Shown: piece after piece, positions 8,830 to 15,850 of the stretch | How the letters are laid out: each line of letters opens with the position of its first letter | Numbering within the stretch: position 1 is the stretch's first letter | Source: Bacteroidaceae bacterium | GTDB taxonomy: Bacteria > Bacteroidota > Bacteroidia > Bacteroidales > Bacteroidaceae | Direction: 5' to 3' | DNA: 32,748 bases | Assembly: GCA_024398665.1 (NCBI GenBank) | Contig: JAKSIS010000025.1 | Location: 1 to 32,748 of the forward strand | Notes under the pieces: generated by a model | Seen by the model: the letters and a program-made list of their open reading frames with translations, nothing else | Told to the model about the DNA's origin: nothing | The model's database searches: none | Made by a program: the position numbers and the translations under genes

Positions 8830-8884
8830 TGGGGACAGTCCCTGTCTAATGGGGACAGTCCCCGTTAGACAGGGACTGTCCCCA
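8830..8884. repeat. Palindrome cluster 1 (three GGGGACAGTCCC units), 20-bp inverted repeat
   Basis: Three copies of GGGGACAGTCCC lie at about 20-bp period: 8831-8842 and 8851-8862 forward, and 8872-8883 inverted. Bases 8830-8849 and 8865-8884 are perfect 20-bp inverted repeats around a 15-base loop that is itself the near-palindrome GGGGAC-A-GTCCCC. The ATG of the next gene starts at the very next base (8885). The forward copies also carry ATG codons: 8829-8849 is a six-codon frame whose TAA overlaps an in-frame upstream ATG at 8849. It resembles a REP/BIME-type interspersed palindrome; a second cluster lies at 11508. Confidence 0.8.
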
Positions 8885-11509
8885 ATGAACAAACTGCTGT
8901 TACCCGCCCTGCTGTTGCTCTTGCCGCTTGCTGATGCCGGCGCGCAGCAGCATTCCAGAACGGACCGCAAGTCCGATTCTGTCACTGAATCTGCCCCTAC
9001 CGCTGTGAGTCCGGCTGACAGTCTTGTCATGTGGGCAGGCAACATACATCAGTTCAACAGCCTGTTTCCTCAGGAGAAGGTATATCTGGAGTTTGACAAC
9101 AGCGCTTATTTCCAGGGTGAGAACATCTGGTTCAAGGCATTCGTCACACACGCCAGCACACTTCAGCGCGCTCCCAGCAAGGTGCTGTATGTGGATCTCA
9201 TTTCACCTGAAGGCATGGTGCTGGAGACCCGCAAGCTGAAAGTGGTAGCCGGTCAGGCTGACGGTGTCTTCCCGCTCATTGAAGCATCGACCGGTCAGGC
9301 ACGCGCCCAGCGCGGCATGATGAACTACCCCAGCGGATTCTATGAAATCAGGGCCTATACCCAGAACCAGCTGGATTTCACATCTGAAGCCCTTTTCTCA
9401 AGAATCATCCCCGTATACACCAAACCCAAACATGACGGTGAATTCGAAGAGTCAAAGGTTGTAGAAATAAAGAAGCCGGAACTGGGAATAAAACGTGAGG
9501 AGGCCGATGTCCAGAAACGTGACATAGAAGTTGCCTTCTTCCCCGAAGGCGGTGACATTGTCCAGGGGCTGCCGTGCAACGTCGCTTTCAAAGCCACAGG
9601 ACCGAACGGGCTTGGCCTGGACGGACAGCTCATACTGTCTGACGGTCATACTGTGGAAACTGTGCATGACGGCATGGGGGCTGTCAGGTTCACTTCCTTG
9701 CAGCGGTCCGGAGAATCGGCCCAGTTCATAAGTGCCGGCGGTGACAGACGCCGCGTGACACTTCCGCGCGCAGTCAGGTCAGGCTATTCCATGATTGTGA
9801 CCCAGCGCACGGACTCCACCCTGAAGGCCAGGGCCTACCGCACGCCTGACCGCATGGAAAAGGAAGTGGGCGTTGTGGTGACATGCCGCGGCGAAGTGGT
9901 GCATTTCTCACGGATTGAGGCAGCTGACTCCATGGACATAAGCCTTGATGCCACAAACTGGCCGCTTGGCGTATGCCGTCTCACACTCTACAACCGGGAC
10001 GGCATGGTCCTGTCGTCACGCAGCCTGTTCCACAACAACAGCAGTTTCACCGCTCCGACAATAGAAATATCGACAGACAGTCTGCTGGGCATACCGTTCA
10101 TGCCTGAAATAATCAACCTGCACCTGAGCGACCGCGACGGCAATCCCATACGCGACCGCTTCTGCCTGTCCGTACGTGACATCACGGACTACGGTTGCGG
10201 CAACACGGACAACATACTTTCCAACCTGCTGCTTTCATCGGACCTGAAGGGATACATTCAGGACCCGGCATGGTATATGGAGTCCGATGATACGCTGCAC
10301 CACCGTGCCATGGACCTGCTCACCCTGGTGCAGGGTTGGGAACGTTACGAATGGAAGACCATGACAGGACAGGACGGCTGGAGCGAGCAGCACCGTGTCG
10401 AGGACAGCCTTACCATGAACGGCTGGATAATGTCATACATGGGCTATGACAAGCTGCCTGACGTAACAGTCATGGCCAGCCTCATACCCAAGGACAAGAC
10501 AAAGTTTGAGGAATTCCAGTATACGACTGACACGACCGGCTATTTCGGATTTGACCTGGCTGACTTTGAAGGCAACGCCACATTCAACATCTCTCTCATG
10601 GAGTGGACAAAAAAAGGCAAGCCCAAGTACCCCACCAAGACAAGGATACGTTTTGAAAGGGCCGATGTCCCCCAGTCACGCTCCATTGACATACTTGAGA
10701 AGGACATGGCAGGGCTCAACGCAAGGCGCTATGACCCGAATGATGAAGAGCCCGAGGAGGAGGATCCGTACAGGAACATTGTGAACATGGACATGGGGGT
10801 GATACTCGATGACGTTGACATTGAGGCCCGCCGCCAGTTCGTTGACTATGACACCTTTCATGCATGGAACGCCCACAAGGATGCCGAGGCCGAGCTTGAC
10901 AAGGGCGAATACACATCGGACCTTTACGGCTGGATGCTGGAAAAGGGCTACATATTCCACGAACGACTGTATTACTATGTCCACAATTCCCAGAAGTATG
11001 TGATGGACCGCAAGCCGTTTGACATACCGGAATCAATTGACATGGCCGATGTCATAAGCGTCAACATCTATGATGAGGTCATGACCCCCAGCCACCTGTA
11101 CAAACTCATTCCGCTTGAAGTCGAATACCACCGCAAGCACATGGACATTGGCTGGTTCGTGGATATGGACAATGACTGGCAGAAACTGTACCGTCTCATT
11201 GATGTGCTGGTAAAGGAAGAGCATCAGCTTGAGCCGGGCAAGGACCTGCGTAACCTGAGCCGCAGAAAGACTACCGTCACCGGCTATTCTGAAACAGTAC
11301 AGTTCTACGCACCGACCTACCCGAACGGTCCTGTCCCCGGTGAAAAGGATTTCCACAGAACCCTGTACTGGAACCCCAACGTCATCACTGACAAGGACGG
11401 AAATGCAAGAGTGGAATTCTACAACAACGGATTCAGCCGCCACTTCACGATAAGCGGCGCCGGCATCACCGCATCCGGCACCCCCTACTCACTTAACATC
11501 GAATTTTAG
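8885..11509 (+). CDS. Secreted MG2-domain (macroglobulin-like) surface protein
   Basis: This encodes 874 residues with a signal peptide ending at DAGAQ (about 21). Residues of about 62-155 resemble the MG2 domain of bacterial alpha-2-macroglobulin-like proteins (VYLEFDNSAYFQGENIWFKAFV). Further beta-sandwich segments follow, then a short plug-like region (MGVILDDVDIEARR), and the C-terminus has the family's closing pattern YWNPNVITDKDGNARVEFYNNG. Bacteroidota carry many such proteins in the outer envelope; none has a firmly known job that I can assign here. The start at 8885 is chosen because it begins the signal peptide; an in-frame ATG at 8849 would add 12 residues encoded by the repeat. 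The TAG stop shares two bases with the second palindrome cluster. Base composition resembles that of the neighbours. Confidence 0.75.
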   Translation: MNKLLLPALLLLLPLADAGAQQHSRTDRKSDSVTESAPTAVSPADSLVMWAGNIHQFNSLFPQEKVYLEFDNSAYFQGENIWFKAFVTHASTLQRAPSKVLYVDLISPEGMVLETRKLKVVAGQADGVFPLIEASTGQARAQRGMMNYPSGFYEIRAYTQNQLDFTSEALFSRIIPVYTKPKHDGEFEESKVVEIKKPELGIKREEADVQKRDIEVAFFPEGGDIVQGLPCNVAFKATGPNGLGLDGQLILSDGHTVETVHDGMGAVRFTSLQRSGESAQFISAGGDRRRVTLPRAVRSGYSMIVTQRTDSTLKARAYRTPDRMEKEVGVVVTCRGEVVHFSRIEAADSMDISLDATNWPLGVCRLTLYNRDGMVLSSRSLFHNNSSFTAPTIEISTDSLLGIPFMPEIINLHLSDRDGNPIRDRFCLSVRDITDYGCGNTDNILSNLLLSSDLKGYIQDPAWYMESDDTLHHRAMDLLTLVQGWERYEWKTMTGQDGWSEQHRVEDSLTMNGWIMSYMGYDKLPDVTVMASLIPKDKTKFEEFQYTTDTTGYFGFDLADFEGNATFNISLMEWTKKGKPKYPTKTRIRFERADVPQSRSIDILEKDMAGLNARRYDPNDEEPEEEDPYRNIVNMDMGVILDDVDIEARRQFVDYDTFHAWNAHKDAEAELDKGEYTSDLYGWMLEKGYIFHERLYYYVHNSQKYVMDRKPFDIPESIDMADVISVNIYDEVMTPSHLYKLIPLEVEYHRKHMDIGWFVDMDNDWQKLYRLIDVLVKEEHQLEPGKDLRNLSRRKTTVTGYSETVQFYAPTYPNGPVPGEKDFHRTLYWNPNVITDKDGNARVEFYNNGFSRHFTISGAGITASGTPYSLNIEF

Positions 11510-11562
11510 GGACAGTCCCCCGCACATGGGGACAGTCCCTCGCACATAGGGACTGTCCCCAT
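11508..11562. repeat. Palindrome cluster 2 (three GGGACAGTCCC units)
   Basis: Units lie at 11508-11520 and 11528-11540 (forward) and 11548-11560 (inverted), in the same forward-forward-inverted order and 20-bp period as cluster 1. Both spacers are CGCACAT. Bases 11526-11540 and 11548-11562 form a perfect 15-bp inverted repeat around a 7-base loop. The first unit overlaps the TAG stop codon of the preceding gene. No other copy was noticed in this window. Confidence 0.8.
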
Positions 11563-11564
11563 TG

Positions 11565-11605
11565 AACAACAGACGGACGGCCGAATTGGCCGTCCGTCTG
11601 TTGTT
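11565..11605. terminator. Bidirectional terminator hairpin between convergent genes
   Basis: Bases 11565-11582 and 11588-11605 form a perfect 18-bp inverted repeat around the loop GAATT. It lies between two convergent genes, 56 nt after the MG2 gene stop and 19 nt beyond the barrel gene stop. T-runs are weak on both sides, but the stem is long and GC-rich and can serve both strands. Confidence 0.75.
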
Positions 11606-11623
11606 TCTGGTTCTGTCGGGGGA

Positions 11624-14600
11624 TCAGAAACGGCCACCGCCGAATCCGCCGCCAAAGCCGCCCATAGGCATACCGCCGCCCATGCCGCCGCCAAAGCCGC
11701 CCATGCCGCCGCCAAAGCCGCCGCCGAATCCGCCCATGCCGCGTCCGCCGCGTGCGCTGCGGTCACCGAATATTGACAGACGGTAGGTCAGAGTAGCCAT
11801 GATGTAGCTGGTAATGTTGACGGTCTCAGTATCAGTACGTGAGTTGGTCGACATACTGCGGTTAATCTCGCTGCGCTGGTGCAGAAGGTCATATGCTGAC
11901 AGTGACAGGCTGGCCTTGTTGCCCTTCAGGAATGAGAATGACATTGAAGCGTTCCAGATAAGTTCGTCACGGTTCATGTCACCGGAGTAACCGCGGCGGC
12001 TTGACATGTTCAGGTCTGTGCCCAGACGCATGTTCCTCCAGGGAATGTATGCCATGATGCTGGTACCGTAGCTGTAGTTATAGGTGTCCATATCCCTTTC
12101 AGGCTGCAGGTCATTGGTTGAATGCTGATAATTCAAATCACCGTCCAGTGAGATTGACAGATAATCGTCACGGTATTCAGCCTGCAGGCTTTCAGTGGCG
12201 CCTACGGTGTGTGAAGTTCTGATTTCTTCCGATGCGGACATCATGTGAGTGGTCGGGTCAATGATCTGGATTGATGACCATCCCTTCTGCTGACGGAAGC
12301 TGCCCTGTGTGTTCGAGTTGATCGAGTAGCGCTCATCAGGCAGAGTGATCATGAAGTTGGCATTGGCTGATCCGTTCCAGTTCATGAAGAAGTTCTTGAA
12401 CTTGTTGTCATCAGTCATGTTCTCATAGGTGGTGTAGTTACCGCCGTCAAGGTTACGTCTTGACTTGCTGACAATGCTGTTAAGCGTATTGCCGAAGTTC
12501 AGGCCGAATGTCATTGAACTCATTGTGACTGCATCATAGTTGTTGAAGTTGAGACGCAGGTTGTGTGAGAATGTTGGCTTCAGGTTAGGATTACCCTTGA
12601 CAATGTTCAGGTTGTTGGTGTTGTCTTCGATATCCAGCAGCTGTTCCATTGTAGGCTGGCTTGAACGGCCGTTGTAGTTGAACTGGATCTGTTTCTGGCG
12701 GGTCCAGCGGTAACGCATGGTTGCTGTAGGAGTCCAGTTGAACACGGTCCTTTCCTGGGGAACGGTCCTGTTCATTGTGGTGGTAAGGTTCTTTGAATAC
12801 TGGGGGAGCAGTGAGAGACCTACTGTGAAATTGTACTTCTGGTCAGTGCTGTTCTTGCGGAACTGGATCTGGATGGTCTGGTCCAAGTTCTGATACTGGG
12901 TCTTGCGGCTCAGGGAGTCGTCAAGGTATGACTGGTAATCGTCTTCCAGAACCCATTCAGGAGTGTTCAGAGGCATGCCCCAGTTTGCGTATGCGTCACC
13001 GAAATCATAAGTGGAACGGTCGCTGTTCTGCTTTCTTGAATTGAACTGGTAGCTGAACTGCAGGTATGTACCGGTTGAAATGGGTTCCGAATATGTCAGC
13101 TGCATGCTGTAGTTCAAAGTTCTTGAAGGAGTGTCGTTGAAACGGTTCAGGGTATCCTGAGTAAGGGCGCCCTTCTCTCTCACAAGCTGTGTGGTGCCTG
13201 GAGCGAAAACGTAGGAAGTGGCATATCTCTTCTGGTCGTTTCTTGAATAGCTCTCACTGTTGCTGTTTGAATACTGGTATGTTCCGCGGAATGAAACGTT
13301 GCGTCCGCGGTTGCCGAAACGGCGTGTGAGCTGAGCGGTACCGTTGGTACTCTTGCTTGTCGAAACTGAATGCTGACGGCTTACCTGGCTGTTCCACAGT
13401 GCCTCGTTAAGTGAATCCAGATAGTTTGCATAGGGATCAAGCTCCAGGTTGTTGGGGTTGAACTGCATAGAATAATAGGTGGAATCATCCAGAGGATTCT
13501 GTGCGTACTTGTAAGGATCCATTTCCATGAATGTACGTGAATCCGATGCTGAATTGCTGAACGACTTGCTCCATGAAACTGAAGGAGTGAAGATAAGGCT
13601 GGTGTAGATATCCTTGTTCCATTCAATTCTCATCTGGCCGTTGACGCTGTTGCTTGAACTGTTGCTTGAATTGGAGTTGTTGGAGAATGTTGTCTCTTCC
13701 AATTTGGTGAACGTGTTCTTGTCCCAGCGCTCTGAGTTTGACTTTGAACTTGATGAGTTCTTGCCGTGGCTCCAGGTTGCGCTGCCGCCCACCTCATACT
13801 GGTAGTTGTCCTGTGAAATCTCCTCACCAAGGTTCATGGCAAAGTTGGCACCACCGCTGTAGTTGGTGGAGACACCGCCACCGCCGCCGAATCCGCCGCC
13901 GAATCCGCCGCGCATGCCGCCGCCAATACCGCCGCCCATGGCCATCATACCGCCACCCATGCCGCGGATACCGCCTGATGACTGGCTTGCTGAACCCTGC
14001 ACCGTGAACTGACGGTCCTCAGTGAAACGGTTCAGAGAAGCGTTGACCTGATACAGTGAATTGACGTCAAATCCTTCCTTCTGGAGAGGTTTGCCGCCAC
14101 CGCCCTGGATGTTTCCGAACCAGCCCTTGGCCATACCCTTCTTAACCTGGAGGTCAAGAACCGTTTCCTCCTCACCGTCATCGATACCGGTCTGGCGTGC
14201 AAGGTCACTCTGCTTTTCGTAAGCCTTGACACGTTCAATCATATCGGCGGTAAGCTGTGTCAGAGCCTGCTGTGTGTCATTGTTGAAGAATTCCTTTCCG
14301 TTTACAAGAATTCTTGATACGGACTTTCCGTTTACGGTTATTGAACCGTCACTTGCAATCTGCACACCGGGAAGCTTGCGGACCAGGTCCTCAACGCTTG
14401 CACCTTCAGGAAGTTTGAAGGCTGCGCTGTTGAACATGACGGTATCGTTGTCAATCTGAATCTTTGAAACGGCTGCGTTGATGGCCACATCATCAAGCAT
14501 GACACCACCTCTCATGGTGATCTTGCCAAGATTGGTTGTACCTGAACCTTCCTTAAGGGTAAAGTTCTTGTCAGTGTCGTCATAACCCATGTATGAAGCA

Positions 14601-14839
14601 CGGATAACATAGTTACCGGCACTGAGCTTACCCATTGTGAACGTTCCGTCCTCATTGTTGGCTACGCCGTTGATGTAGGTTGAATCCGTACCGGCTATTT
14701 TCCACACCTGCAGGGCTGCAGGATACATGGGTTCACCGGTGTCATAGTCATAGACACTGCCTGTAATCTCCAGATTCTGGGCAAATGCCATTGTAGCGCT
14801 TGTTGCCAGAAGTGCAAACAGAATTGCGATTCTTTTCAT
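11624..14839 (-). CDS. Outer-membrane beta-barrel protein (carboxypeptidase-regulatory-like domain, plug, OMP_b-brl_3)
   Basis: This 1071-residue protein has a signal peptide (cleavage near FAQ, 21). Residues of about 23-110 are a carboxypeptidase-regulatory-like beta-sandwich (ITGSVYDYDTGEPMYPAAL). About 125-235 is a TonB-receptor-plug-like region (LPGVQIASDGSITVNGKSV). From about 240 to 1024 is a barrel of the OMP_b-brl_3 type, ending in the strand YIMATLTYRLSIF. A glycine-rich segment occupies residues 289-322 in an early loop, and a 44-residue Gly/Met/Phe tail (1028-1071) follows the last strand and ends in phenylalanine. No TonB box was identified. This type of protein is usually a TonB-dependent-receptor relative without a SusD partner. 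The substrate is unknown. It is monocistronic, with the hairpin at 11565-11605 as terminator. Confidence 0.85.
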   Translation of the reverse strand: MKRIAILFALLATSATMAFAQNLEITGSVYDYDTGEPMYPAALQVWKIAGTDSTYINGVANNEDGTFTMGKLSAGNYVIRASYMGYDDTDKNFTLKEGSGTTNLGKITMRGGVMLDDVAINAAVSKIQIDNDTVMFNSAAFKLPEGASVEDLVRKLPGVQIASDGSITVNGKSVSRILVNGKEFFNNDTQQALTQLTADMIERVKAYEKQSDLARQTGIDDGEEETVLDLQVKKGMAKGWFGNIQGGGGKPLQKEGFDVNSLYQVNASLNRFTEDRQFTVQGSASQSSGGIRGMGGGMMAMGGGIGGGMRGGFGGGFGGGGGVSTNYSGGANFAMNLGEEISQDNYQYEVGGSATWSHGKNSSSSKSNSERWDKNTFTKLEETTFSNNSNSSNSSSNSVNGQMRIEWNKDIYTSLIFTPSVSWSKSFSNSASDSRTFMEMDPYKYAQNPLDDSTYYSMQFNPNNLELDPYANYLDSLNEALWNSQVSRQHSVSTSKSTNGTAQLTRRFGNRGRNVSFRGTYQYSNSNSESYSRNDQKRYATSYVFAPGTTQLVREKGALTQDTLNRFNDTPSRTLNYSMQLTYSEPISTGTYLQFSYQFNSRKQNSDRSTYDFGDAYANWGMPLNTPEWVLEDDYQSYLDDSLSRKTQYQNLDQTIQIQFRKNSTDQKYNFTVGLSLLPQYSKNLTTTMNRTVPQERTVFNWTPTATMRYRWTRQKQIQFNYNGRSSQPTMEQLLDIEDNTNNLNIVKGNPNLKPTFSHNLRLNFNNYDAVTMSSMTFGLNFGNTLNSIVSKSRRNLDGGNYTTYENMTDDNKFKNFFMNWNGSANANFMITLPDERYSINSNTQGSFRQQKGWSSIQIIDPTTHMMSASEEIRTSHTVGATESLQAEYRDDYLSISLDGDLNYQHSTNDLQPERDMDTYNYSYGTSIMAYIPWRNMRLGTDLNMSSRRGYSGDMNRDELIWNASMSFSFLKGNKASLSLSAYDLLHQRSEINRSMSTNSRTDTETVNITSYIMATLTYRLSIFGDRSARGGRGMGGFGGGFGGGMGGFGGGMGGGMPMGGFGGGFGGGRF

Positions 14840-14993
14840 TTGATTGATATTATTGTTGTTTTTTGTTCGTAAAAAAATACATCAATACTATATTTGCAAA
14901 GTGCATTGGTTAAATGCAAAAAATGTCAAATTAACATTTGTTGTTCTTTGGATAAAAAAACGGCCCCAGGGTTTAATTCCAGCCCGTTTTTTA

Positions 14994-15001
14994 TACCTTT
15001 G
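14994..15001 (+). promoter_or_regulatory. -7 promoter box for the esterase-GH127 pair
   Basis: TACCTTTG fits TAnnTTTG and lies 26 nt before the ATG at 15028. The nearest -33-like element is TTTA at 14972-14975 with an 18-bp spacer, so this is a moderate match. A second + strand box, TATATTTG (14889-14896), with TTTG at 14862-14865 and a 23-bp spacer, is a weaker alternative. No clean - strand promoter was found for the barrel gene in the 188-bp divergent region. Confidence 0.5.
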
Positions 15002-15027
15002 CATTAACATTATTTACCTGTTGGCAT

Positions 15028-15831
15028 ATGAAATTGAAATTTTCGCGATTTTTCTTCATACTTTGTGCGGCCGCTGCACTGACGGCATGTTCGAAAGCAC
15101 TGGAAGAGTCGCGTTTCGATGAATTCGAAATGGAGTCTGTAGACGGTTCTACAAGAAAAGGCGGGGTCTACCTGCCCAAGGGATACAATCCGAAAAAAGA
15201 ATATCCTGTAATATATATGGAGGACGGTCTTGTGTTCAAGGACTGCAAATTCGCCGGAATGATTGACTCCCTGATAGACATAGGGGCAGTCAGGCCTGTC
15301 GTCATTGCCTGCAGTTATGAGAACAAGCTCAGGGTGCCGGGCAAGAACTACGCCTACCGCAACGCCGAATATCTTGAATCACTTGCCAGGTCCGATGCCG
15401 CGTTCCTGAAAATTTTCAACGCTCATCTCAAATATTTCCAGAACAGTTTCATTCCTTATGTGGAAAAGAACTACTCGGTGTCGCATGAACGTGAAAACCG
15501 CATCTATTTCGGAACATCAAACAGTGCCGACTGGGGGCTGACCCTGAGCATGAAGCATCCGGAACTGTTTGCCGAATACTGGTGCTTCTCACCCGTCTCA
15601 TCGGACATCAGCACATATGGAATGCTTGAACAGCCCACACAGTACCGGATATGCTGGGGCATCAAGGAGGAAGTAGGCAATTTCGACTATTTCCCGTCAC
15701 TGGTCAGTTCCATAAGAAAACGTGGTGGCAAGGTCCAGGACTGGTCATTCAACGGCGGGCATGACCGCGAATGGTGGAAATACCTGTTCGGAGAAGAGCT
15801 GGTACGCCGTTTTCCTGTAGAAAAACAATGA
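15028..15831 (+). CDS. Esterase-like alpha/beta hydrolase lipoprotein (esterase D/IroE-like)
   Basis: This 267-residue protein has a lipoprotein signal with lipobox LTAC (Cys21). The mature part has the putative-esterase (PF00756-type) layout: a beta-strand start VYLPKGYNPKKEYPVIYMEDG, the nucleophile segment FGTSNSADWG with Ser164 (GxSxS in place of the usual GxSxG), and a late histidine in GGHDREWW (His245). The family covers carbohydrate esterases such as feruloyl and acetyl-xylan types and siderophore esterases; which applies here cannot be read from sequence. It is 19 nt upstream of a GH127 gene on the same strand, so an ester-removing role on arabinose-bearing plant glycans is a reasonable inference. 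Confidence 0.75.
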   Translation: MKLKFSRFFFILCAAAALTACSKALEESRFDEFEMESVDGSTRKGGVYLPKGYNPKKEYPVIYMEDGLVFKDCKFAGMIDSLIDIGAVRPVVIACSYENKLRVPGKNYAYRNAEYLESLARSDAAFLKIFNAHLKYFQNSFIPYVEKNYSVSHERENRIYFGTSNSADWGLTLSMKHPELFAEYWCFSPVSSDISTYGMLEQPTQYRICWGIKEEVGNFDYFPSLVSSIRKRGGKVQDWSFNGGHDREWWKYLFGEELVRRFPVEKQ

Positions 15832-15850
15832 CAAACAACCATTTATAAAC

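Noticed and set aside
8849-8884. Upstream start at 8849 for the MG2 gene
   Set aside because: The 12 added residues come only from the repeat and would sit before a normal signal peptide; the start at 8885 is better supported, though 8849 is kept as an alternative.
8830-11562. Palindrome clusters as a CRISPR array
   Set aside because: Spacers are only 7-8 bp and partly identical, the third unit is inverted in both clusters, and no cas genes are present.
11506-11766. Alanine-rich - strand open frame over the repeat and barrel gene end
   Set aside because: It arises from the GC-rich glycine codons of the barrel gene read in another frame, together with the palindrome cluster.
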